A stretch of DNA of 64,000 bases, taken from the NCBI GenBank assembly GCA_963082975.1, contig OY720345.1, positions 33,426,611 to 33,490,610 of the forward strand. The letters run 5' to 3'. The position numbers and the translations under genes are program-made. Positions 12,286 to 24,900 of the stretch are shown one piece after another. The notes below the pieces were generated by a model. That model saw nothing but the letters and a program-made list of their open reading frames with translations. It was not told the DNA's origin and did no database searches. The stretch is from Labia minor (Eukaryota > Arthropoda > Insecta > Dermaptera > Spongiphoridae). Numbering within the stretch: the first letter of the stretch is position 1; each line of letters starts with the position of its first letter.

Positions 12286-13120
12286 TTATCGGGCTCTTCT
12301 TTTCCATAATATGAAGTGAATGTGTATTATAATATCTTTTAGATTTCTTTTTTATTTATAAACTTATTAACTTAACATTTACTTTTAATTTTTCTGCTTT
12401 TTTAGCTTGGTTACGAATTTTTTAAATATTTACAGACATTTGATTCAAGCATTTCAAATATTCAGAAAGAGGTATCATCTTTTTTATTATATTGGTATAA
12501 TAAATAATTTTATAATTGTATGTATAATTGTACTAACCATTTTATCAATTAATTTTTTGAGAAATATCTAATTTATATAAAAACATATCAGTTTAATTTT
12601 TTATGTTATTATATGTTGACGCATTGCTACATTTGTTTGGCAAATTTTAAATTTGCCCCCCACTTCCTTCATAATTTTTAATTTAAAAAATTATATTCTA
12701 TATATATTCTTAATATATAATTATGTGGACAAAATATCAGAAGTCTGATTTAATTATTGTAATTTTTTAAAAGGAAGGCAAAATTGATTTTTTCCGAAGT
12801 TGGCATTACCGAATCTAACCCCCCACCCTTTGTTTTTGAAGTTTATTTAAACCCTAAACATCCATCTCCCTCCCTCACTCACCTTTTCAATTTTGTCTCA
12901 TCCGCTAGTAACTACACAAGCGTGAGCCTCCATATTTATTGGAGTATTGTGTAGTGTTGTTTTTTATATATATTTAATTTTAAATTAATTTTCTTTAAAA
13001 TTAATTTATTCATTTCTGCAAATCCTAATTGGGTTTCGCATTTTACAAAGCGGATGAGTATATGGTGAATTTTCACTTGCCATTTTTTTATATTTTGATT
13101 CGGTTTGCGCCACGTGTAAG
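12286..13120. other. AT-rich intergenic, nothing recognised
   Basis: No exon-like frame, no repeat seen elsewhere in the window. A C-rich patch at about 12810-12900 has no clear coding sense. Confidence 0.4.
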
Positions 13121-13776
13121 TTTTTACCGACCGACGATAGTAAGGGAGGTATTGTTTTCACACCAAATTTCACATGTGGAGATTTTTACATATCTCCACG
13201 AATCATGCATTTTCTTAACAGAAAAAAGTATTTTTAGCATGATGTCTGTCCGTCCGTCTGTCCGTCTGTCCGTCCGTCCGTCCGTCCGTATAGATGTGTA
13301 CAGCCTGAACGGCTCAACGGATTTTGATGAAATTTGGTATATTTACTTAATACATCAGTAGGATGAATTGATCAACTTTTGGTGCAAATCCGGAAACCGG
13401 AAGTGGTAGTATTAGCGATCGACGATAGGAAGGGAAGGGTTATTTTCACACCAAATTTCACATGAGGAGATTTTTTTACATATCACCACGAATGTATTGG
13501 TTTTATCCTCGGGAAAAATCATCTTCATTATGTTTTTCTTAATTTAAAATTATATGACGTCACCCAGCCCTTCATGACGTCACAGCCTCGGGTAACGCCG
13601 GCTACTTCAGCTATATATTATAAATAAAATAAAATTAAAAATATTTATGTTATATCCATATCTGTTTTTTATTACATTAATAGATATATTAAAATTATTT
13701 GAAATTGTTTCTGTAGCTTGAAATTAATTTATTTCAAACCGTCGGTCGGTTCGGACCTGGCCACAGGTCAACTTAT
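13121..13776 (+). mobile_element. HINE-A copy, full length
   Basis: Best full copy: 5' TTTTTACCGACCGACGATAG, (GTCC/GTCT)n core at 13246-13290, AACGGATTTTGATGAAATTT, TGACGTCA at 13555 and 13575, 3' sub-terminal CCGTCGGTCGGT, hairpin GACCTGGCCACAGGTC and end AACTTATT. The open frame across it is a repeat translation. Confidence 0.85.
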
Positions 13777-16320
13777 TTTTCATGTATTATTACAAGCAAT
13801 TATTTGCCTTATCATGTTAATTTTTGTTACTTTCATTTAATTAAATATAATTTTTATCTTATATTAAAAGCCGAATTCGAGTGCATTTTCTATTTTTCAC
13901 AATACTTTTTTACTAACTTCTTTCATTTGGATAAATTTTTGGTAGATTATTTATCTGCCAGGTCCCTTCCAATCTTCCTTTCCAAGTCCGATTAGTCCTT
14001 ATCCAATCATCATTACATTTATTTTGCATATTTTCTATAAATATTGCTGGCGACACACACGGTCAACCCCTTTTTATTATATCATTTATTCCTTACCTTT
14101 TAATTCATTTTTTAGGCACTATTTCCCATACCATTTAATTTACCTTTCTATTTTACCTTTTAAACTAATTTCTTCCATTTGGAAGATATTTTCCCCGTGC
14201 CGTTTTATTATATTTCAGGTATGTTAGTATAGTAATTTGACATATTTGATATATAATCGATATACAGACATTTTTTAATTTCATATAAAAACAATTATAA
14301 TTTTTTTGTCCACTTTTAATTTTAGATTCATGTATTTATTCTATTTATAAAAAATTATTCACCTGATATCTGTTTAGGCTGCAATCATCAATAGCCCTCC
14401 CTTAGTTTTCTATCTTATTAACAACCTCTTTGCCTTTTGTCCAATATGCATCTTTTGTTCCTATGGCCTTTTCGTCACTTGAGTTTTCAACCTTGACCAT
14501 CACACATCGACTTCCACCTCAGTGTCCTCTCTTCCCTGTCGCCTCCTTATATCTTCAATTAAACATTTCTCCAACTCAACGTAAAATCATCCATCGGTGT
14601 CTGATCACCTTCCCCCTCATATTACGTGGATTCAACCCATTCATCACAAAGGGCTGCGTTTCACCTCGAGAATACATCCGAGATACACAGCACTAGGCAT
14701 CCCACGCTAACCACGAGAATTATTTGAAGAATCTCCCACATCAACTTTGAGGCACCAGGAGAGAGAATCTGAAGGTCCGGGGTCATCTTTCTACAACGAG
14801 GATAATTGGATTTCATTCCTGCTAATCCATTTGGGTTTGGTTATCCATTTTTTATCTTTATTATTTAAATTAACTTTTAAACTAACTGAAACCTGTAAAT
14901 AACTCTTAATAAAATAAAATTATAAATTGAAATCTATTTTATTTATTCAGCAGTATTTTGGATTGCACCTTAATCAGTCGTCACCGACCCTTTCAATCAA
15001 TTCTAGCTCTATTGAAGCGATAGTAGCCGTGCCATTAACTCAAGGCCAATAAGATATAACATCGAAGTTGGAATTGGGTTTGTCACAATAAGTGCTTAGA
15101 CAATATCCGTTTAGGAAAATACAATACTTTGGATAGATCATTATTTATTCAAGTAAGTTATTAGTAAATTTATTAACTAATTATAAAAACATTAATTTCA
15201 AATTATTCAAGTTAATTAATATTTTAGTTTATTGAACGGTATATAACTTCTATGATTATAATTATACAATTTATTGATATGCACATTACATTGATGAAAG
15301 ATGATAAAGGAAATAATTCTCATACGAAATAAACATTTATATGTTTACAAACTTTAAAGTACTATCTTTCATTTAGAAGCATGTTTTTAACAATAAAAAT
15401 GACGTAATGGATTTTTTAACTTTTTTTTATCAATTAACTATGCCGTTTTTACTCGACAAGGAGTTGACGAGATAATGGAATAAGAGAACCTGACAAACAA
15501 AAAAATTAGATATCGTATAAATACTAATAAAATTAAAGCTCATTTATCTTTAATAAAAAGCAGTAATATCTTGACAAAAAATTAAAGTGTCCTTTGACTA
15601 GTAAATTGAACTTGAAGGCCAGATCAACAAAGAATGAATATAAAAAAAGAATTCTAGAAATTCTCACTAAGAATATTATAATTTTTATTTTAATTTCTAA
15701 TATTTAATTATTTAATTTTTTTCTTTAAGTTCTCACTTTAATTTTAATTTAATAAAATATTTCTCTTAAATTATTATTTTGTTTTAAATTATTGTAATTT
15801 TATTTGAATTTTTCTTCTTTTCTCTTGAAAAAATCCTAGACTAAACATTTTAAAAATGTTTAATAAAAAAGAAAACAGAATTGGGAAGCTATTTGATAAA
15901 AAAAAGTAGCGCATCTGATCAAGAAAAGCAAGGTAAAGGTTGATAGGACCCGTTCTACTGATCATAGGACACCTAATTTAAAAATTTATATAACCAACTT
16001 GATAGGCACTGTCCTTGTGAAGAATGTATATACAAAAGTGTTTTTTATTATTATTTATATTTTAAGTTTCTCTTTAGTTTTACATAACGTTAAAAAAGTT
16101 TTAGTTTTATAAAATGTTTTAATTCTCGAACTGTAGATTTCCTTAAATTCCATTATAATAAAAATTATTCAATAAATCAATGTTAATAAAAATCGTATAA
16201 CAAAATTAATATTAAGGAATATAATATCTTATTATAACATAATATATACAAGAATATACATATATATATATATATATTAAATAATTTATTGATTAAATTA
16301 AAAAATAAAAAAAATGAAAG
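13777..16320. other. AT-rich and pyrimidine-rich DNA, nothing recognised
   Basis: Short open frames at 13804-14227 and 14430-14696 are pyrimidine-rich on the plus strand and show no domain, splice context or repeat relation that I can support. Confidence 0.4.
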
Positions 16321-16460
16321 TGTAGGTGTTAATATATAGATTGAATTAAAATAAATTAAAAACTTTTACATAAATACTTTCAACGAAATACCATGAATTA
16401 TTTCAGCGGTAGAGCCCCCTGCCTAAGCGCGATTAGCGGCGAAGGCAGTTTGAGCAGCTT
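16320..16460 (+). mobile_element. degenerate Helitron 3' end
   Basis: Follows the H1/H3/H5 3' ends (TTTTACATAAATACTTTCAA, then a decayed hairpin and GAGCAGCTT) but with the CTAG end lost. Directly precedes the 5' end of H3. Confidence 0.45.
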
Positions 16461-16465
16461 ATTTA

Positions 16466-16584
16466 TCTTCTTCTATATATATAAAAAAAGGTTTTTGTCT
16501 GCACATTGCTCAGAATTTAAAAATTTTTGCATATCTTCGCGTTTCATGACTTCTAGAATCCAAAAGTGACTTTAGAATTTTTCA

Positions 16585-16624
<40 letters not shown>

Positions 16625-18850
16625 CGGAAATTTACTATTTTATAGACTCTGAATTGGCTGAACCGATTTCTATGAAATTACATCACAATATTCTTATATA
16701 CCCCTAGAGTAACATAGGCTATAAATTTTATTTATATGTCAACAATAACCGCAGAAATTAATTTTTTAAAGTTTATATAATTCTCCGTGTTGTTCATTCA
16801 AGAGCAGCTCGCGGCTCACTGTCGGCCTAGCGGAATCATTTCAAACAATGAATTATCATAGCTATTCCCAATCAAAGAATTATTATAATATTTCCCTTTT
16901 TATTTTAAATTCTAATATTCAAATATCAATTCAATTAGATAATTTATTCTAAAAGTTCCCATTTTAATTAATTTAATAAAATATTTAGATCATATTTATA
17001 TTAACTTAATTTTTATTTATTCTTTCTATATATTTGAATATATTTCTTCTTTTCTATTTGAAAGTGAAAGGTTAAAAAATCTCGCTAAGAACATTCAATA
17101 TTTCTATACACAAATTATTCAAAGTATTGGCAAAGCGTATCACTCATAATCAGTTTAATTTGAAATTTTTATAAATTAACAAAGTGAAAATTTTTATTTG
17201 TTTAAATTTTATTACAATGAATCAAAAAAAATTAAATATATAGATCACATGATTAAGCGAAGCAAGAAACTTGAGGGAAATAACTGTTGGACGGAGGTCG
17301 GACATGACAGAAACTGTAAGCGAAATCTTCATATTGCGACTAATAATTTTCAAATCCCCTAGCACCACAGAATTAGATAAGTTTCTTTTAAGGGAGGAAA
17401 ATAACTATGATCTAAAAAAATTAATAAATGAACTTAATAATAAAAAAAAAACAAATAAATCAATTAATTTAAATTAATACTATTAATGAATGTATATATT
17501 GGTAATTTATCTATAGTTTTATACCGTTAATTTTTATAAATTGTCTCAAGTCTCTATTTTTGCATTTTCTCAAGTTTCATTATAATTAAAAATATTCAAT
17601 AATAATCTAGCAATGAAAATAAAATATCAAAATGTAATGATCAAGAAATATTATACTCTATTTCACTATTATAACATATACAATACTTAAGAACCATAGG
17701 CGGAGGAAATATTAGGAGATATCATTGCGGGTTCAGGCCAAATCGACCAACATTAATTAAGATATTATCATTATGACAGATATTAGGAAAAAAATCGCGA
17801 ATTCAATATTTCTGTTCACTAATTATTTGTAGACTTTAGTAAAACATACGCATGACTCAATATAGATCAGCATAAACTTTTTCAAATTTTGATCTTCAAA
17901 TTTGGCTTGAAGGTAGTAAAGAAAAAATAAGATACGGAAATCAATTGTAAAATATTAGGTTACCCAGAATACTTAAATATAATAGGAGATTCGGCAATTG
18001 CAATTACAGATAGCGAGGAAATATTAATGGAGGTTTGAAATTAATAGTGATAAGAAAAAATATTTAGTAACAAAGAGGAAGAGTATTAACATACAAAATC
18101 TTAAGATACAAAATGTAGAATTTGAATATGTTGAAAAATTGAATGTAATCACAAAGGATAATAATATTTGAGAAGAATTTAAATCGGGGTTGCAATCGGG
18201 AAACGCCTGTTATCTTGCAATAAAGAGGTTTATCTCATCAAAATTATATCAAAGGGAATATATAAAAAAATTATTTTGCCTGTAGGATAGGATTATTCCC
18301 TGCATTTATTGGCCAAAGAAAGATGAGGTCACCGGGGAATGGGGGAGACTGCATAACAAGAAATTGCATGGCCTCTCTGCATCTTCAGAAATAGTTAGGA
18401 TTATAAAAGGGAAAAAGCTGCGATAGGCAGGGCACGTGGCTAGAATGGGAGAGGAAAAAGATATTGGTGGGGAGACCGATTGGAAAACGTCCGCTTGGAA
18501 AACCAATGACGCGTAGGAAGGGACGTAAGAGAGATGGGACAAGGGCTCAGGATAGGGACACTTGGAGAAATGTGGTTGTTGCGGCCAAGAACTTTCGAGT
18601 ATCTTTGAGCCACATACATATATATACCATATACAATAATAAAATATATAATTAATTTACTGATTAAATAAAAATATATTTTAAATAAGAACACAAAAAG
18701 AAATGAATGTTTTATGAAATATATTGATTGAAACAAAATGGATGAAAACCTTTTACTACTTTCAACCAAATACTATGTACCACTCGGGGGTACAGGGGGC
18801 GGAGCCCCCGTCTAGGTGTGAAGAGCGCCGAAGGCGCTCTGAGCAGCTAG
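16466..18850 (+). mobile_element. Helitron H3, non-autonomous
   Basis: 5' TCTATATATATAAAAAAAGG near 16472 followed by TTTTTGTCTGCACATTGCTC, which also begins H4. 3' end: GAGCGCCGAAGGCGCTC hairpin and GAGCAGCTAG at 18850, then T. A (GTCT)n tract lies at 16583-16623. It carries a larger piece of the captured reverse transcriptase. An open frame at 17271-17477 is unexplained. Confidence 0.7.
17700..18600 (+). pseudogene. reverse-transcriptase fragment carried in H3
   Basis: Reads HCGFRPNRPTLI (the RT block usually QCGFRPGRST), later KINSAKTKY-like, HVARMGEE, RPIGKRPLGKP and the WRNVV-AAKNFR end of RTE-like proteins. Several frameshifts and stops. Confidence 0.65.
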
Positions 18851-19110
18851 TATACTATATAAAGAAAATACGTACTTACGAGATAGTTGTAGATGATAAA
18901 TTAATAAATATTTATATTACCTTGCTCTTAGTATATCTAATATATATTTTTATGAAATCATTTCTAATCAGTAAAATAATTCAAATTTATCTAATATATA
19001 TAAAAATAATATAAAAAATAAAATATTAAAAATAGATAATTTTATTATATTTTAACTTTGTGAGCATTATCAAAAATAAACATGAATAAGTTTGGGTACT
19101 GAAATTTATT

Positions 19111-19171
19111 AAAAAAATGAGCTGTGGCCAGGCACAGAACCGACCACCGATATGAAATAAATTAATTTCCA
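19111..19171 (-). mobile_element. HINE-A 3' end fragment
   Basis: Only GCTGTGGCCAGGCACAGAAC, the ACCGACC sub-terminal repeat and AAATAAATTAATTTCC remain. Confidence 0.6.
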
Positions 19172-19187
19172 AAAAACATTATATATA

Positions 19188-19955
19188 TAAGGTAATGGCA
19201 CCTATAGATGACATGGCACCTATAGATGACACTTTTGAATTTAAACTAAAAAAATAAGCAAATTTTAAAACATACGCGGAATTTTTTTTTTTAAATGATA
19301 GTTTTGATAATTCACAACCAAGTTGCATGTCTGAATAAAGGTGACACTGTGTTTTATCTTTAGGTTTTTCATTGTCAGAAAATTTTTTTCTGTTCCAGAA
19401 CTTCAAACACTATTTTTTTGAAAATTTTTTTAAATTACTCTGTTCTCAATCTTATAAATAAAAATGCATAATTAAAAAAAGATTTGTTTAAAATCAATTT
19501 TTTATTTTATTATAATAATCAGCTAAAAATAAAATCAATCAGAATAAATATATCTAATGTACCATTATATGAAACCTGATTTTTTTATTATAACTAAAGT
19601 TAAAGCAGCAACAAGGTGTTGGAAAGATGTTTTACTTTGTAAATAAATAAGTTGAAGATAAAGAGAGCAAGCGAAGTGAAAAAAGTAGATGTCATCTTTG
19701 GGTTCCATAATTGTCATCATTAGGTTCCACCAAAATTTTTGGTGTCATCTATAGGTGCCATTTGATTACTTTGAAAAAAAATTATATTTCCTCTTAAACT
19801 CATATAAAAGTTTAAAATATTTATCATGGTGATAAAAGGTAAGATAAGCTTTATAATAACCAAAAGATTTTTTTGTGAGACGTATAGTTTCAGTTTTATA
19901 AAAGAAAATAGCGACAAGAGCGCTTAAAATGTCATCTATTGGTGCCATTACCTTA
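19188..19955. mobile_element. unclassified TIR element with repeated GGTGTCATCTATAGGTGCC motif
   Basis: Inverted ends TAAGGTAATGGCACC with A/TATAGATGACAT, 26 bp with one mismatch. The motif GATGACA...GGTGCCAT recurs at 19205-19230, 19690-19760 and at both ends. No transposase seen; short frames inside do not resemble one. Confidence 0.6.
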
Positions 19956-20100
19956 GTTATATTATAAAACTTGAATTAAAATGACTAAATTAAATTATCT
20001 TGGTTTTTATTTTTAGTTTAATTACTCAATTATTATTATTATTATTACTATATTTCAAGTGACAAATTTCCGACAATGAATATAAAATTAATACTTTGGA

Positions 20101-20398
20101 AACTACCACTTCCGGTTTACGGATATACACCAAAAGTTGAATTCATGCTACTGATGCATTAAGTAAATATTCAAAATTTTATCAAAATCCGTTAAGCCGT
20201 TCATGCTGTACACGTCTATAAGGACACACAATAGACAGACGGACGGACGGAAAGACGGACGGACGGAAAGACGGACGGACATACATCATGCTAAAAATAC
20301 TTTTCTCTGCTAACAAAATTCATGATTCGTGGAAATCTCCACATATTAAATTTTGTGTGAAAACAAGACATTTCCTTCCTATTGTCGGTCGGTAAAAA
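20101..20398 (-). mobile_element. HINE-A 5' half, old copy
   Basis: ATTGTCGGTCGGTAAAAA at the right end, (GGAC/AGAC)n core at 20236-20280; the 3' half is missing. Confidence 0.65.
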
Positions 20399-21037
20399 CC
20401 TAGCATACAGTCTACCTAGGGGCAAATTTATCAAAATCTATCAAAAAGTATGTATATCTAACTAAATGAGTTAACCCTAAAGTTTTTTTGTTAACTCAAT
20501 TTTCTACCTGTTTTTAATGTGATCAGTTTTCATGTTATTCCCTTTGTATGTTGTATGGTTGTCACGAAATTTTGACTCTCTCTTTGCTGATAATGAAATC
20601 ATTTTGGCGTAATTAAATTACATTTGAAGTTTAGATCTTCAGGTCTACTCTACTCGAAAGAAAATTGTCTAGAAATGAATATCGTGAAATCTTAATTTTT
20701 AAATGAGCAGGTAATCTCTCAAACAATTTTAAATTATATTATAACAACCACAAACCAGAATTAGTTTTTAGCTCCTCGTGAGTTTTTCATGCTAATGCCA
20801 TGAAAATATTGTTGACAAATATCAGGGTCATCATAACCAGATAAAAAACGCAATCATTCACTACGATATACTACCTGTACACAAGTTCAGTTTGATGAAC
20901 ATCAAATTTGGTGTTTTAGATATGGTGAGATCTTGGTAAAAGATTTTATCATCAAATTTTAGAATTAGAAAATAAAATTGGGTGAGTAATAATCTAAGTC
21001 AAATTTTCAATAGAGCATTTTTGTCTTTTGAGAATGC
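20399..21037. other. AT-rich intergenic, nothing recognised
   Basis: No exon or repeat supported. Confidence 0.35.
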
Positions 21038-21045
21038 CTCCAAAC

Positions 21046-21299
21046 TAGGGGTGGGCAAATACTTTTAAACGCGGGCCAAAATGAAATTTTGAAAATGTCT
21101 CCCGGACCGAAGGACCATATTTAGAAAACACCAAACCGGGACAAACGGTTTACCTTTTTCTTAAATCGGAAATGTTTAAGAGCCTAGTCCCGAAAAAGTT
21201 TTAACTTTTTATTTTTTAATGAAAGATCGAAATAAGAGACATATTTTTTCAATGGACCGACGGGCCGGATAAAATAAGGAAAGCTTTTGCCCACCCCTG
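21046..21299. mobile_element. 254-bp hAT-like MITE
   Basis: Inverted ends T/CAGGGGTGGGCAAA and a perfect 8-bp target duplication CTCCAAAC (21038-21045, 21300-21307). Confidence 0.85.
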
Positions 21300-21907
21300 C
21301 TCCAAACAGTTTATCTGTAAAAGCAACAAGAGGTTGTAAGAGCTTAGCTCATCCAATGATGGTAAATGGGTTACTCAAATGAAAAATATATTTTTAGACG
21401 AGGAAACGGTGTGGTGAAGTGTAAATCAGTTCAGAAAATAGTAAATCAATAAATATTCACATTTAAGTAATACATTTAGTTGCATAATTTTCAGGCGTTT
21501 TATAATTCAATAAAGATTGGCATTAAGCATATTATTTCTTGTTAATATTTGTTATTTATTTAAGATTTTTACAATATTTTAATATATTAATTAGAGGAGT
21601 ACCTGTATAAGATATCAAGAAATATATGAATCTTCAATAATGTAATGAAGTTATTAATTAAATGAAATGAAATGTGTATTCTTATTTTACAATATTTAAA
21701 AAAATATGAATCAAGAGTCTTATATGTAATTAACTCATTTATAAATTATAATAATAAAATTTTATTTTGAAAATACATAAAAAAGATTTATTATTTTTCA
21801 TATAAAAATCAAAATTAATTTAATAAAATACAAATATGAGAAGCCATTGATTTATCATAAATTTTAAAATTATTTATCACACATAATTATTTTTTTTAAT
21901 CTTAATC

Positions 21908-24900
21908 TTAAATACGGCAATTGGACGCTAAATAAATGACCCGCCCATTTATTGGTTGTATTGGCCTAGCATTGCTTGTCCCTTTGAATTCGTAGTTTAA
22001 TTCATTTTTAATTATATCAAACTGAAATATCATAATTATAAGGCATTAATTGATTTAATTAATATTGAATTAAATTAAAATAATTAAATTTTAAAAACAC
22101 CTCTTTTCTTGATATTTTCTTGATATCTGAATTAATTATAAAAGTAACTCCTTCCGTGCATGGAGGTGTTGTAAGACTTCCAGTATAAGTCATATATTTT
22201 TTAAAATTCAAATTTAATGAACCCAATGAAAAATCTTCATAGTCATCATTATTATTTTTATTCAGTAAATATTCTACATAGTTAACGAAATCGGCTAGAT
22301 CACCCTTAAAAATATAAAAAATTATTTCCTTAAAATAGATTAAATTTATTCATTGTATAAATATAAACATATATGTAGGAAGTGAAAGATTTGGCCGAGG
22401 GGCTGTCAGTGATGGGGGTGTGTTGAGACTTTTAATTTTATTAGTTTTAATCACAACAGATCAAAATAAATGAATATGAATACTTTATTTGTACACCATA
22501 TTGTAAATTCTTTATCTTATTATCATAAAATTTCCAAATTAAATTTCTTCAATCATTTGTCATTTGTGTATCAATAGCCATGCTATCATGCATTTATATA
22601 TATATATTGCATTCTATTAGTCTCAAATAGAATCCTTTATTGGCTAAATCACATAATTTTAATTTTCCTTATAAATTGCACTCAATTGACGAGGGTGTTG
22701 AGACCTTCTTACTCCTCTCTCTCTGGGAAGGGCCTTTGTCTATACCCTCTCTTTGTTGTAAAATGTTTCTCTATCCCAAGTAACCCACGCCAGCAGATAT
22801 GCCTCGGGTTTCTCCATCCCCAATCATGCTTGCCACAGGGCCTTTGGTGAAGTCCAGGGGAAAGTCTCCCGATCCTCCTCCCACCACAATTAATGCTAGA
22901 TAAGGGCGGGATAGATATATAATTCGGGGCGCCTTCCTGTTGTTATTTCGAGAAAATTTTCCCCTAGACTCGAAACCGACCCCCTCCATATCTCTACATT
23001 ATTTTGGTCGCTCGTCCGTGATCAAAATACTCCAACATTATTTTGTGAGCGTGGTCCTGGTTCAAAATATTCATCTATTATTTTGAGGGCGTCGTCCTGG
23101 ATCAAAATATTTCAATATATATATTTAAAAATAAGATATACTTATATAATTAAGATCTCATACTCTGTAATTAAAATTAAATTAATTGTGATAGAATCTG
23201 AAGCTTAGAAGACAAAGATTATATATTAAGTAGAAAAGCTTTATATCTGTATATTTAGAGGATTAAAAATTTGTTTCTTTGGAGAAAATCAGTATTTTTG
23301 AAAAAAAAACAAGTGGAAGATGTTTCATATGGAAAAAGTTGTGAAATGTTACCTTTAGAAATGGTATCTGTTTGGAGGATCCACATTTTGTTGGCTATAA
23401 AAAAATATAATATAAAAATAGTAGTATAATATTAAACAATTGAATAATATTAAATACTTAAATTTATTTTTATTTAAACATTTTCGTGTATTATATATAA
23501 TAACATAACACATTATAGAAATACTAAAACGAAATTATTTTTATATAAAATGAAAGAATTAGTCAAATTTATATTCATAAAGAAGAAAATAAAGAGGATT
23601 CTTAATTGTTAAAATAGTCAATACTTGAAATTTTAATGAAAGAAAGAAAAAAATTTAAAAATTATATTTATTTATAATTACCGATATTTGGTAAAATTGA
23701 GTTATTACAGCAACTCCATTTTGTTTTCCGAGGGCGTTTGCTAAAGAACCAAATTCTTCATTGTAGTGTACAAGATGTAACTTTAAAAGAAATGATCTAA
23801 TATTTAATAAAATTTAATAATAATTCATAATTATTATTTGATTATTTATCTCCAGTTCTAATGATCTATTAAAAATTCAATAAATTATTTTTTAAATAAA
23901 TAAAAAAAATATAATAAATAGTCAAACTAAATTCTATTTTTGAGATTGTGTCAATAATGGTTGGAATGAAGATATGGATATTAGAAACTAAAATTAGATA
24001 ATTTATTTACCTCTAGATCATATGCTTTTCCATTAATTTTATGTTCACTTGGCCAATGAAAATGTAATTGTTCAAATTTATAGTTACTATTTGATAGAAC
24101 ACCACCAGTTATAGATAAAACATTTTCACTTGAATTTTTGATAACTACTTTAGCTAAAATTGATGAAATGAATAATATGAAAAATTAATAAATGAATTAG
24201 TATTTATTTTAAAATATATTCGATTTAATGAATATTATGTTATAATGTAAAAGTTTCCGGACTGTAATGTTAATATCTAACGTCAACAATGATTTTTACT
24301 TTTCAATATGAATAAGTTGACCTGTGGCCAGGTCCGAACCGACCGACGGTTTGAAATAAATTAATTTCCAGCTACAGAAACAATTTCAAATAATTTTAAT
24401 ATATCTATTAATGTAATAATAAACAGATATGGAAACATACATAATAAATATAAATATTTTTAATTTTATTTTATTTATAATATATATGCAAGACCAGGCT
24501 GTGACGTCATGAATGGCTGGATGACGTCATATAATTTTAAATCAAGAAAAAACTAATAAATATGATTTTTCTCGAGGATAAAACCAATACAAAGTGCATG
24601 ATTCGTGGTGATATATAAAAAAATCTCCTTTGGTGTGAAAATAACCCTTCCCTTCCTATCGTCGATCGCTAATACTACCACTTCTGGTTTCCGGAATTGC
24701 ACCAAAAGTTGATCAATTCATCCCACTGATGCATTAAGTAAATATACCAAATTTCATTAAAATCGGTTGGCCGTTCAGGCTGTACACATCTATACGGACG
24801 GACAGACGGACGGACAGACATCATGCTAAAAATACTTTTTTCTGTTAAGAAAATGCATGATTCGTGGAGATATGTAAAAATCTCCACATGTGAAATTTGG

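Noticed and set aside
13246..13290. CRISPR-like short repeats
   Set aside because: Simple GTCC/GTCT microsatellite without spacers in a eukaryotic element.
13029..13361. Open frames containing MMSVRPSVR-type repeats (also 24675-24998, 45565-45837, 45972-46283)
   Set aside because: Translations of the HINE-A tetranucleotide microsatellite and conserved blocks; the same frame recurs because the repeat recurs.
17271..17477. 68-aa plus-strand frame in Helitron H3
   Set aside because: No recognised domain, ends in Asn/Lys low complexity, no splice context; left unannotated.
22417..23117. Solo LTR
   Set aside because: TGTTGAGAC starts are suggestive but no matching end, target duplication or second LTR could be located.
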